Positions 33,850 to 42,009 of a DNA stretch of 64,000 bases are shown here, one piece after another. The DNA lies in NCBI GenBank assembly GCA_963737365.1, contig CAVTSD010000001.1, forward strand, positions 1,054,001 to 1,118,000. The letters run 5' to 3'. The stretch's first letter is position 1. Each line of letters starts with the position of its first letter. The DNA comes from Roseiarcus sp963737365 (GTDB lineage: Bacteria > Pseudomonadota > Alphaproteobacteria > Rhizobiales > Beijerinckiaceae). The translations under genes and the position numbers were made by a program. The notes under the pieces were generated by a model. It searched no databases. It was not told where the DNA came from and was given only the letters and a program-made list of their open reading frames with translations.

Positions 33850-34809
33850 ATGAGTCCAATGAGCGAGCTTTGGATTGTTTGCGGGATTGTGTTCGTCGGG
33901 GTCATGCTCGCGGTGCAGGCGATCTACCGGATGGCCAGTCGCGCTCAGCGCGACCGAAGCACGATCAAAAGACGCCTGACCGCAAGCCTGAGCGACGGCG
34001 GCCGACGCAAGTCGATCGAGGTTCTCCGCCAGGAGCGCGGGCTCGCCAATTTCGATCATCCCCGCTTGGCTCCCCTGAACGAATTTCTCGCCCAGACGGG
34101 GCTGAGAATTTCCGTGCTCACGCTTGGACTGTCGACATTGTCGCTGAGCGCGGCGGTCGCTTTGGCTTCGTCGCTCTTTCTGTCCCATCTCTGGATGGCC
34201 ATCGGCGTCGGCTTGGTCATTGGCTTGCTCAGTGTCGTCGTTTATCTGGCGACCGTTCGCCGGCGGCGGATCAATTCCTTCACCGCTCAATTGCCGGACG
34301 CGCTCAACATCATCGTGCGCAGCTTGCGCATCGGCCACCCGCTTGTGAGCGCAATCGGACTGGCGTCCCGGGAAATGCGCGATCCGATCGCGGCCGAGCT
34401 TGCGATGACCGCTGAGGAAATTGCGTTCGGTCAGGATGTCACGACAGCCGTCGTCAACCTGCACGCCCGTGTCGGCCAGGATGATCTCTTGTTCTTCGTC
34501 ACCGCCGTCAGCGTGCAGAGCCAGACGGGCGGCAATCTGGCGGAAGTGCTCGCCCGGCTCGCGACCCTCATGCGTCAGCGCAGCACGCTTCAGCTCAAGG
34601 TCAAGGCGCTGAGCGCCGAGGGGCGATTGTCGGCATGGTTTCTGACCGCCATGCCCTTCATTCTTTATGGCGCCGTCCACTTGCTTTCGAAGGACTATTT
34701 CGCCGAACTGACCGGCAGTCCCGCGCTTGTCCCGGCGCTCGTCTACGGAGGGGTGTCGTTGCTCGTCTCGAACTTTGTCATCTATCGCATGGTCAACTTC
34801 AGGATTTAG
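33850..34809 (+). CDS. tadB: Pilus assembly platform protein TadB
   Basis: 319 residues from ATG 33850 (ATG 33859 also possible). Type II secretion F-domain protein: a first span (ELWIVCGIVFVGVMLAVQAI), a central pair of spans near 95-140, the F domain with LPDALNIIVRSLRIGHPLVS and VQSQTGGNLAEVLARLATLM, and two C-terminal spans. Forms the inner-membrane platform with TadC. Eleven bases after cpaF, six before tadC. Confidence 0.93.
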   Translation: MSPMSELWIVCGIVFVGVMLAVQAIYRMASRAQRDRSTIKRRLTASLSDGGRRKSIEVLRQERGLANFDHPRLAPLNEFLAQTGLRISVLTLGLSTLSLSAAVALASSLFLSHLWMAIGVGLVIGLLSVVVYLATVRRRRINSFTAQLPDALNIIVRSLRIGHPLVSAIGLASREMRDPIAAELAMTAEEIAFGQDVTTAVVNLHARVGQDDLLFFVTAVSVQSQTGGNLAEVLARLATLMRQRSTLQLKVKALSAEGRLSAWFLTAMPFILYGAVHLLSKDYFAELTGSPALVPALVYGGVSLLVSNFVIYRMVNFRI

Positions 34810-34815
34810 GCGGGC

Positions 34816-35736
34816 ATGGATCTCTGGCTCGTTCTGTTCGTTTCGGCCGCCTTCGTTTCGGTCGCGGGGATTACGTTCTCCGTGGGCCAACTGATCGCGA
34901 GCCGCAGCCGCTTGCAGCGACGGCTGCCGGCAGGCGCGATCGTGTCGGATGCGTTGGCGCTGACGTCTCCCGACGCTTCAGGCCCCCTCGTTGGCCGGCC
35001 TTTCAACGAGGAGCGGTTTGGCTTTGGCCAAAAAGCTGGCAAAGAGCTGCGGCTGAAACTGGTGCGCGCCGGCTACTTCAGCCCGGGCGCTGTCCGCTTT
35101 TACGTCCTCGCGCGCATAGGCGCCGTCATGGTCGCGCCGTCGCTTGTCTTGCTCGGCTGCGCGCTCCTGTTGCGCGATGTCTCCACTTTGAAGTTTGTGC
35201 TGGCCGCGGCGGCCTCGGTCGGCGTCGGGGTCCTTGCGCCGGACGCCTATCTGTCCCGCCGCCAGTCCTGGAAGATCGCCGAGTATCGGCTGAATTTCCC
35301 GGATCTCCTCGACCTCTTGACCGTGTGCGTCACCGCCGGCCTGACCGTCGAGGCGTCGTTTGAGAGAATCCGGGATCGGCTGAGCAAGCGAAGCCCTGCG
35401 CTTGGCCACAACATCGCATTGATGGGGGCCGAGATGCGCGCGGGAAGGAGCTCGGTCGACGCCTTGAGCGCGTTCGCGGACCGGCTGGGGCTGGACGAGG
35501 CGGCGTCCTTTGTCGCGGTCTTGCGTCATTCGGTCGAGCTCGGGGGCGACGTCGCCACAACGCTCAGGGAATTCAGCGAAGACATGCGCTCCAAGAGGAT
35601 GCTGCTGGCCGAGAAAAAGGCGAATGAATTGCCGGTAAAAATGGTCATTCCGCTGGCTTTGGGCATTTTTCCGGTCATTTTAATGATCGTTCTGCTGCCG
35701 GTCATTTTGAAATTGCTGCGGCTTATCGGGTCTTGA
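34816..35736 (+). CDS. tadC: Pilus assembly platform protein TadC
   Basis: 306 residues. F-domain features include FPDLLDLLTVCVTAGLTVEA, SVELGGDVATTLREFSEDMR and SKRMLLAEKKANELPVKM, followed by two C-terminal spans (VIPLALGIFPVILMIVLLPV). Pairs with TadB in the inner membrane. Its stop is followed by about 180 non-coding bases before the TadD-like gene. Confidence 0.93.
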   Translation: MDLWLVLFVSAAFVSVAGITFSVGQLIASRSRLQRRLPAGAIVSDALALTSPDASGPLVGRPFNEERFGFGQKAGKELRLKLVRAGYFSPGAVRFYVLARIGAVMVAPSLVLLGCALLLRDVSTLKFVLAAAASVGVGVLAPDAYLSRRQSWKIAEYRLNFPDLLDLLTVCVTAGLTVEASFERIRDRLSKRSPALGHNIALMGAEMRAGRSSVDALSAFADRLGLDEAASFVAVLRHSVELGGDVATTLREFSEDMRSKRMLLAEKKANELPVKMVIPLALGIFPVILMIVLLPVILKLLRLIGS

Positions 35737-35871
35737 ACGCCGCCCGAGGCTGATCCCGGCAGGACGCGGCCTCTGGCCTGAGCCGTTCCAAGCGCCTCGC
35801 TGCCGGCGCATTTGGCCCATCCTTCTCACCCGGCTATGACTTCAGCCGAGCGGCTAGGGGTTGCCGGGACA

Positions 35872-35894
35872 GAAGCCGCGAGATGGGCGGCTTC
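35872..35894 (+). promoter_or_regulatory. Hairpin in the tadC-tadD gap
   Basis: GAAGCCGC (35872-35879) pairs perfectly with GCGGCTTC (35887-35894), loop of 7 bases, about 20 bases before the TadD-like start. It could be a leader hairpin or a weak terminator within the operon; not decided by the sequence. Confidence 0.3.
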
Positions 35895-35915
35895 GCCGGA
35901 CGCAGAGGGTGGTGA

Positions 35916-36482
35916 GTGGAGTTTTTGATCGCAGCGGCGTCGAGATCGTGGGTTGGCTGTTGTCTGGCGATCGTGTTGGCGTCGTTGGCCGCTGGGTGCA
36001 ATCAAGGGCTGACGCCCTCGCCCGTCCCCAATCCGGTCACCGGGCAAAATCCAGGCGACGTGAAGTACTACCCTTCCGATCAGCCGGTGAGGCTCGGCAC
36101 TCAACGGTTTTACGACGGCAATTTCGGCCTGGCGCAGCAATACTTCCAGGACGCGGTTGAAAAATCGCCCAATGACGTGATGGCGTGGATCGGATTGGCG
36201 GCGAGTTACGATCGTTTGGGACGGTTCGATCTCGCCGATCACGCCTACGCGGCCGCGGCCAAGCTCGAGGGGGAAACTCCGCGGCTTCTCAACAACGAAG
36301 GCTATTCGTATATGCTGCGTGGCGACCTCCAAGCTGCGCGGGCCAAATTTAAACAAGCCTTGCGGCTCGACCCCACCAATCAGACGACGTTGAACAACAT
36401 CAAATTGCTGAACTCGAGCCAGACTTTCATCGAGCGCGCACCGAGCGGAGAACCGTGCGGCAGCGTCGACTGCGGGCAGTAA
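35916..36482 (+). CDS. tadD: TadD-like TPR lipoprotein
   Basis: 188 residues from GTG 35916. A lipobox LASLAAGC follows a short hydrophobic segment. Two to three tetratricopeptide repeats are seen (RFYDGNFGLAQQYFQDAVEK, MAWIGLAASYDRLGRFDLAD, GYSYMLRGDLQAARAKFKQA). TadD is the outer-membrane pilotin-like protein that helps the secretin assemble. The last gene of the pilus locus. Confidence 0.8.
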   Translation: MEFLIAAASRSWVGCCLAIVLASLAAGCNQGLTPSPVPNPVTGQNPGDVKYYPSDQPVRLGTQRFYDGNFGLAQQYFQDAVEKSPNDVMAWIGLAASYDRLGRFDLADHAYAAAAKLEGETPRLLNNEGYSYMLRGDLQAARAKFKQALRLDPTNQTTLNNIKLLNSSQTFIERAPSGEPCGSVDCGQ

Positions 36483-36541
36483 TAGGCGGTTGGCCGGGGT
36501 GCGCTAAACAGGGGAAGGCGGAAAAGCCAGATGGCGTCGTA

Positions 36542-36674
36542 GCCGGGCTTGACCCGGCCATCCGCGCGTTCGAGCAATAAAAGGAACGCGGCGACAGGGA
36601 GCCCTGTTCTTTCTCCCTTGCGACGGTCTGCTTATATCGCCGAGGCGGCGTGGATGGCCGGGACGAGCGGCCAT
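36542..36674. repeat. Two degenerate short palindromic repeats
   Basis: The first copy (36542-36558) has 6-base arms around CTTGA, the second (36654-36674) has 6-base arms ATGGCC/GGCCAT around a 9-base centre. They resemble the GGCCGGG…-type mobile palindromes scattered in Hyphomicrobiales genomes. Copy number elsewhere in the genome cannot be judged from this window. Confidence 0.5.
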
Positions 36675-36891
36675 GACGAAAAGTGCGCTGGCAGACGAGA
36701 CCGAAAGAATGAGGCAGCTAACATTGTCTTGCCATAAGCAGAAACTGTGGATATCATCTTCGGATGAGCTACGTGATCTTTTGAGAGCTTGCCCCGCGCC
36801 GCCCGCGAAGGTTCCGGATTTGGCGCAACGCGTATCGCACACTTTCGGAATGTTAAAAGATCAGGAATTTTTTTGTTTGAATCGGCCGTAA
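36673..36891 (+). CDS. Doubtful small hypothetical protein
   Basis: A 72-codon frame beginning inside the second palindromic repeat (ATG 36673). Residues 14-60 include MRQLTLSCHKQKLWISSSDE and a plausible helical stretch, but there is no ribosome site, no recognisable domain and the start overlaps a repeat. It may simply be chance. Kept for completeness. Confidence 0.2.
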   Translation: MTKSALADETERMRQLTLSCHKQKLWISSSDELRDLLRACPAPPAKVPDLAQRVSHTFGMLKDQEFFCLNRP

Positions 36892-36919
36892 CCCATTGAA
36901 AAGCCCCGATTCCAAAAAA

Positions 36920-36957
36920 TAAACGCTAGTAAATGCAAGCAAATTAACTAGCGTTTA
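36920..36957. promoter_or_regulatory. 11-base inverted repeat in AT-rich DNA
   Basis: TAAACGCTAGT (36920-36930) and ACTAGCGTTTA (36947-36957) are perfectly complementary, with a 16-base centre. Two further copies of CGTTTA follow (36964-36969 and 36980-36985). It lies just after the stop of the leftward hydrolase gene, so it may act as a terminator on that strand or as a protein-binding site. Confidence 0.45.
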
Positions 36958-36984
36958 CTAACGTTTATAGACGTCTAAGCGCGT

Positions 36985-37905
36985 TTATTGCGCAGGTTCG
37001 ATGCCGTCGAGCCAGGCGATGAGGTCACGCGTCACCTCGTCACGGTTCGTTTCGTTGAGCGTCTCGTGCCGCGCGCCCGGATAGAGGCGGGTCGTGAGGC
37101 GGGTGAAGCCGGTCGCCGTCAGGTCCTGGATGAGGCCCTGGATGTTGGCGCCGACAGGGTCGCGCTCGCCGGAGAAGATAGTGATCGGCAGATCCTTCCG
37201 GATCGGGGCGAGGCTCTTGCCGCTCGTGACGGCGGGAAGGGCGTCAAGCACGTCGATGGCCAGCTGGGTCGTGAACGGGAAGCCGCAGAGCGGGTCGGCG
37301 ACGAAGGCGTCGACCTCCCTTTCGTCGCGCGAGAGCCAGTCGAAGTCGGTGCGCGCGGGCTTGAATGGCTTGTTGAACTCGCCGAACCACATCTTGAGGA
37401 TGAGCTCGCTTTTGCCCCGCTTGCCGAGCCGCAGGCGCTCCTCGCGGGCGATCAGCCGGCCGAGGCTCGCGATCGCCGGCGGCTTGCCGTTCGAGCCCGA
37501 TAACGCGACGCCGGCAAGCGCGTCCGAATGCTGGGCGATGAACCCACGGCCAAGGAACGAGCCGAGCGAATGGCCGAGGAAGATGATCGGCGCCCCAGGC
37601 TGCTCGGCGGCGATCAAGCGGTTGAACGTCCAGAGGTCGCCGACGACCTTGTCCCATCCGCCCTGATCGGCGAAATGGCCGAGATCGGCGGGCGCTGCTT
37701 TGGGCCCATGACCGCGATGGTCGTTCGCGTAAGCCGCATACCCTGCCCCATTGAGCGCGGCGGCGAGCCGGGCGTAGCGGCCGCTGTGCTCGGCGAGGCC
37801 ATGAGCGATCTGCAGAACCGCGCGCGGTGGACCCTCGGGAAGCCAACGCCGCGCGAGCAGGGTCTGGCCATCGTTGGCGCGAAAGTCGAATTCGCTCCCT
37901 GGCAT
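36985..37905 (-). CDS. Lysophospholipase/monoacylglycerol lipase-like alpha/beta hydrolase
   Basis: 306 residues from ATG 37905 (GAGGGGGC upstream; an ATG at 37950 gives 15 more residues). Features are the oxyanion loop IAHGLAEHSGRYARLAAALN, YANDHRGHG, the nucleophile GHSLGSFLGRGF, the acid in FSGERDPVG, and the histidine in YPGARHETLNE. These match the serine aminopeptidase S33/Hydrolase_4 (PldB/YtpA) family. Probably releases fatty acids from monoacylglycerol or lysophospholipid. Cytosolic, no signal peptide. Divergent from pyrG. Confidence 0.88.
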   Translation of the reverse strand: MPGSEFDFRANDGQTLLARRWLPEGPPRAVLQIAHGLAEHSGRYARLAAALNGAGYAAYANDHRGHGPKAAPADLGHFADQGGWDKVVGDLWTFNRLIAAEQPGAPIIFLGHSLGSFLGRGFIAQHSDALAGVALSGSNGKPPAIASLGRLIAREERLRLGKRGKSELILKMWFGEFNKPFKPARTDFDWLSRDEREVDAFVADPLCGFPFTTQLAIDVLDALPAVTSGKSLAPIRKDLPITIFSGERDPVGANIQGLIQDLTATGFTRLTTRLYPGARHETLNETNRDEVTRDLIAWLDGIEPAQ

Positions 37906-38049
37906 AGCCGCCCCCTCATCCTCGCCGTCCCCTGACGCCGCCGGGAACACATTGGAATCTCGCTTGTATTCGCGCGCGCCGTCAACCCTTCGGGACGGAG
38001 GGAGATTCTCCTCGCCGAATCGATCCCGATCGGTTAGGAGCAGAGTCCC

Positions 38050-39678
38050 ATGGCGCGGTATATCTTCATCACCGGCGGCGTGGTTTCCTCGCTTGGCAAG
38101 GGTCTGGCCTCGGCGGCTTTAGGGGCGCTTCTCCAAGCGCGCGGCTACACGGTACGCCTGCGCAAGCTCGACCCCTATCTCAATGTCGATCCGGGCACGA
38201 TGAGCCCGACCCAGCACGGCGAGGTGTTCGTCACCGACGACGGGGCCGAGACCGACCTCGACCTCGGCCATTACGAGCGCTTCACCGGCCGCAGCGCCAA
38301 CCGCCAGGACAACATCACGACGGGACGCATCTACCAGGAGCTCATCGCCAAGGAGCGGCGCGGCGACTATCTGGGCGCGACGGTGCAGGTGATTCCCCAC
38401 GTCACCAACGCGATCAAGGACTTCATACTCGAGGGCAACGACGGCGTCGACTTCGTGCTGGTCGAGATCGGCGGCACCGTCGGCGATATCGAGGGCCTGC
38501 CATTCTTCGAGGCGATCCGCCAGCTCGGCAACGACTTGCCGCGCGGCCATGTTGTGTTCATCCATCTGACGTTGTTGCCATTTATCCCGACCGCGGGCGA
38601 GCTCAAGACCAAGCCGACCCAGCATTCGGTCAAGGAATTGCGCTCGATCGGCGTCCAGCCGCATATCTTGCTTTGCCGCTGCGATCGCGAGATTCCGCGC
38701 GATGAGCGACGCAAGCTTGCGCTCTTCTGTAACGTGCGGGAGGGCGCGGTGATCGAGGCCCGCGACGCGCCTTCGATCTACGACGTGCCGGCACTCTACC
38801 ACGCCGCCGGCCTCGACCGCGAAGTGCTCGCAGCCTTCGGCATCGAGCCCGCGCCCAAGCCCAACATGGGCCGCTGGGACAGCGTCTCGAAGGCCTATCA
38901 CAATCCGGAAGGCGAGGTGTCGATCGCCGTTGTCGGCAAGTACACGGGCCTCAAGGACGCCTACAAGTCCCTGATCGAAGCCTTGAATCATGGCGGCATG
39001 GCTAATCACGTTCGCGTCAAGCTCGACTGGATCGAAAGCGAGATCTTCGAGAGCGCCGACCCGGCGCCGCGGCTCGAAGGCGTGAACGGCATCCTTGTGC
39101 CCGGCGGCTTCGGCTCGCGCGGCGCCGAGGGCAAGATCATGGCGGCGCGGTTCGCGCGCGAGCGCAAAGTGCCCTATTTCGGCATCTGCTTCGGCATGCA
39201 GATGGCGGTGATCGAGGCCACCCGCTCGCTGGCCGGACTGGCGCAAGCCAACTCGACCGAATTTGGCCCGACGACAGAGCCGGTCGTCGGGCTCATGACC
39301 GAGTGGCTGCGCGGCAACGAGCTCGAGAAGCGGCAGGCGGCTGGCGATCTCGGCGGGACAATGCGGCTCGGCGCCTATCGCGCGGACCTAAAACCCGGCT
39401 CGCGCATCGCCGCGATTTACGGCGACACCGAGATTTCCGAGCGCCATCGTCACCGCTACGAGGTCAACACCGCCTATCGAACACGCTTGGAAGAGAAAGG
39501 CCTTTTGTTCGCTGGCATGTCGCCGGACGGCCTCTTGCCCGAGACCATTGAGCTTGCCGACCACCCTTGGTTTATCGGGGTGCAGTTCCATCCGGAGCTT
39601 AAGTCGCGGCCGTTCGAGCCCCACCCGCTATTTGCGAGCTTCATCGCCGCCGCCAAGGCGCAAAGCCGGCTGGTGTAG
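38050..39678 (+). CDS. pyrG: CTP synthase
   Basis: 542 residues, full family length. The N-terminal amidoligase domain begins MARYIFITGGVVSSLGKGLA, with DPYLNVDPGTMSPTQHGEVF and ETDLDLGHYERF. The C-terminal glutamine amidotransferase has the nucleophile in VPYFGICFGMQMAV and the His-Glu pair in GVQFHPELKSRP. It makes CTP from UTP, ATP and glutamine. Ribosome site TTAGGAG is 8 bases before ATG 38050. secG, the frequent upstream neighbour in alphaproteobacteria, is absent here. Confidence 0.98.
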   Translation: MARYIFITGGVVSSLGKGLASAALGALLQARGYTVRLRKLDPYLNVDPGTMSPTQHGEVFVTDDGAETDLDLGHYERFTGRSANRQDNITTGRIYQELIAKERRGDYLGATVQVIPHVTNAIKDFILEGNDGVDFVLVEIGGTVGDIEGLPFFEAIRQLGNDLPRGHVVFIHLTLLPFIPTAGELKTKPTQHSVKELRSIGVQPHILLCRCDREIPRDERRKLALFCNVREGAVIEARDAPSIYDVPALYHAAGLDREVLAAFGIEPAPKPNMGRWDSVSKAYHNPEGEVSIAVVGKYTGLKDAYKSLIEALNHGGMANHVRVKLDWIESEIFESADPAPRLEGVNGILVPGGFGSRGAEGKIMAARFARERKVPYFGICFGMQMAVIEATRSLAGLAQANSTEFGPTTEPVVGLMTEWLRGNELEKRQAAGDLGGTMRLGAYRADLKPGSRIAAIYGDTEISERHRHRYEVNTAYRTRLEEKGLLFAGMSPDGLLPETIELADHPWFIGVQFHPELKSRPFEPHPLFASFIAAAKAQSRLV

Positions 39679-39854
39679 CGTTTGGAGCCAATGTGACTGA
39701 GGCATGTTGCACCCGATGCGGAAAACGCTGGGTTGCGCGGCGTCGAGGGCAGATGCTCGCGGGTCAGAAGCGAGCTTCTTAGCCCGGCGGCGAACGCAGA
39801 TCGCGGCCCAATTTCATTCCGCTCATCGTCCGCCAAGCGCGTGACGGCTGCCCG

Positions 39855-41129
39855 TCAACGGGACGGCGTCGTCGCCAATTCCGCGGAGGGAGCCGGCGTC
39901 TGTGCGCCAAGGTAAGCCGCACGCATCTGTTTCAGCGCGAACAGCGCAAGCAGGGCGGTCGCGACGTCCATCGCCACGGCGACGCCGAAGACCGGCGCCC
40001 AGCTTCCCGTCGCGCCCCGCATCGCCGCCGCGACCGGACCCCCAAGGATCGAACCGACCCCCTGGGCGATGTAGAGGAAGCCGTAATTCGTGGTGGCGTG
40101 ACGGCTTCCGAAGGTGTCGGTAAGGGTCGAGGGAAAGAGCGAGAAGATCTCGCCCCAACCGAAAAAGACGAGGCCAGAGAGGAGGATGAACGCTGGGGCG
40201 TCGCCGCTGAAGAGAAGCAGCAGCAGAATCGCTGCGCCCTCCAGACCGAAGGCGAGGCCCATCGTATTTTCGCGGCCGATCCGATCGGACAGCCAGCCAA
40301 AGAAAGGCCGGGTGAATCCGTTGAGCAGGCGGTCTACGGTCAGCGCGAAAGGCAGCGCGGCAAGCCCCAGCACCAAAACGTCGGCGACACCGAAATCGCG
40401 GGCGAAATTGGCGAAGTTCGACGTCACCATCAGTCCCCCGGTCGACATCATGGTCATCATCGCGAACATCAGCCAGAAGATCGGCGTCTTCAGCATATCG
40501 GCGGGCGCAAGATCTTTTCCGTGCATCCCCGAGGCGCCTCGGACAGCGACTTCTCCAGGGCGAGGCCCGCGTAGGCCGAGCGCGGCAAGAACGCCGATGC
40601 TGCCGAGAATGCCGCCGAACACAGTCAAGGTCGTCGGCGCGCCCGAGGAGGCTAGCATGGTGGAGATTGGAAATGTCGTCAGCATGGCGCCCATCCCATA
40701 GCCGGCCGCCACGAGACCGATCGCGAACCCGCGCCGATCCGGAAACCATCTCGCCATCAGGCCGATGACGCCGACATAGACAATGCCGGTCCCCACGCCG
40801 CACAGGGCCCCGTAGGTTAGGAACAGCGCCCATACGTTGTCGACGCGGGCTGAGAGGATCCAGCCAAATCCGGTGAGCGCCGCGCCGAGGGCGACGAGCG
40901 CCTTAGGCCCGAATCGGTCGACGAGCCAGCCTTGCGCGGGCGATAACAAAGTCTGGAGGACGATCAAGACCGAGAACGTGATCTGCACGGTTGGCAGCCC
41001 AGCGCCGGTTGCGGCCTGGAACGGCTTGACGAACAGCGTCCAAACATATTGCGGGCTCGATATGGCCATCATGACGACGAGACCAAGCAGAAGCTGAGTC
41101 CATCTCGAGCCGGCGAGGCGCCAAGTCAT
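39855..41129 (-). CDS. OFA-family MFS transporter (oxalate/formate antiporter-like)
   Basis: 424 residues from ATG 41129 (GGAG 6 bases upstream); in-frame starts further upstream would add an unlikely Arg-rich extension. Twelve spans. Landmarks are SPQYVWTLFVKPFQAATGAG (span 1 loop), GWLVDRFGPKALVALGAALT, YGALCGVGTGIVYVGVIGLM, WFPDRRGFAIGLVAAGYGMG and NGFTRPFFGWLSDRIGREN. These are typical of OFA antiporters, which exchange dicarboxylates or monocarboxylates. It lies 220 bases downstream of the long catabolic cluster on the same strand and might export its product, but it has its own leader. Confidence 0.87.
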   Translation of the reverse strand: MTWRLAGSRWTQLLLGLVVMMAISSPQYVWTLFVKPFQAATGAGLPTVQITFSVLIVLQTLLSPAQGWLVDRFGPKALVALGAALTGFGWILSARVDNVWALFLTYGALCGVGTGIVYVGVIGLMARWFPDRRGFAIGLVAAGYGMGAMLTTFPISTMLASSGAPTTLTVFGGILGSIGVLAALGLRGPRPGEVAVRGASGMHGKDLAPADMLKTPIFWLMFAMMTMMSTGGLMVTSNFANFARDFGVADVLVLGLAALPFALTVDRLLNGFTRPFFGWLSDRIGRENTMGLAFGLEGAAILLLLLFSGDAPAFILLSGLVFFGWGEIFSLFPSTLTDTFGSRHATTNYGFLYIAQGVGSILGGPVAAAMRGATGSWAPVFGVAVAMDVATALLALFALKQMRAAYLGAQTPAPSAELATTPSR

Positions 41130-41348
41130 CCATCGCTCCGAATAGAATTCACGTCGGGCGCCCATTGAATAAGCAAGCCGCGTGCCCCGACTCAGCCGGG
41201 AATTGCCGGTTTGGCTGGAGGCGGCCAGGCGGGAACGCCCGGGTGACATCCGGTGAGCCACCGAGCGAGTGCAATCCTCCTGAGCTACCTGCCCGGCCGA
41301 GACAATGCCAGCCCGGTCGCAGCTTTCGGAGGGAAACGAGGGCCCTTG

Positions 41349-41975
41349 TTAAAATAGTGTCGCAAGTTCCATCAGTTGCCGTCGGGCGGCCTCCCGCGCG
41401 GCGTCAACCTGCTCGCGCGGGCCGACCGTGGGGCCGACGGCGACGAAACGCACGCTGTGGACGCCGATGAACCGAAGAATTTCGCGCAGATAGGGCGTCG
41501 CCATGTCGACGCGGCCGCGGTTCATTCCGGTCACGAAGTCGCCGCCGCTCGCGAGGATGACGAGTGTGGGCCGGTCCTTGACGAGACCCCGATAGCCCTC
41601 GGCGGGATTGAACGCGAAGGTCAGGCCCGGCTGCACGATAAGGTCGAACCATTGCTTGAGCTTGTAGGGCACGCCGAAGTTCCACATCGGCGCGGAAATT
41701 AGCACCCGCTCGGCGAGCGAGAAGCGCAGCGCCAGACGCTCAACGACTGCGAAAGCGTTACCCTCCGGGCCGCTGAACGCCCGGCCCCCGAGGCGGGCAT
41801 ATTTCGCCTCAAGCGCTGCGCCATCGAAATCTGGTAAGGTCTCGCGCCACAGGTCCTGAAGGTCGATGTCCCATGAGGGCCGGGCTTGGCTAAATTTCGT
41901 CAGGAACGTCTCGGCTGCGGCGGAAGAGACCGAATTCGCGCGCGGCGAGCACCGCAGATGCAGGAGTTTCGGCAC
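41349..41975 (-). CDS. FMN-dependent NADH-azoreductase-like flavoprotein
   Basis: 208 residues from GTG 41975, chosen because it gives PKLLHLRCSPRANSVSSAAA, the flavodoxin-like phosphate loop; longer frames overlap the upstream gene. The FMN-contact motif is SAPMWNFGVPYKLKQWFD (about 95-112), with LASGGDFVTG. AzoR-type enzymes reduce quinones or azo bonds with NAD(P)H. It is the last gene of the cluster, 34 bases after the SMP-30/isochorismatase gene. In the pathway it could reoxidise or detoxify a quinone-like product; that is inference. Confidence 0.82.
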   Translation of the reverse strand: MPKLLHLRCSPRANSVSSAAAETFLTKFSQARPSWDIDLQDLWRETLPDFDGAALEAKYARLGGRAFSGPEGNAFAVVERLALRFSLAERVLISAPMWNFGVPYKLKQWFDLIVQPGLTFAFNPAEGYRGLVKDRPTLVILASGGDFVTGMNRGRVDMATPYLREILRFIGVHSVRFVAVGPTVGPREQVDAAREAARRQLMELATLF

Positions 41976-42009
41976 CGTCTTTAGCCACTCGCCGCAATGG
42001 GTCGAACGC

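Larger units (their letters stand above)
36483..36984. other. Intergenic region with degenerate interspersed repeats
   Basis: About 500 bases. It contains two short palindromic elements related to common alphaproteobacterial interspersed repeats: GCCGGG-CTTGA-CCCGGC at 36542-36558 and ATGGCC-GGGACGAGC-GGCCAT at 36654-36674. Their translations (DGRVKPGYD, WMAGTSGHD) are the familiar signatures of such repeats. An AT-rich stretch with an 11-base inverted repeat closes the region. A 72-codon frame at 36673-36891 is listed separately as doubtful. Confidence 0.6.
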
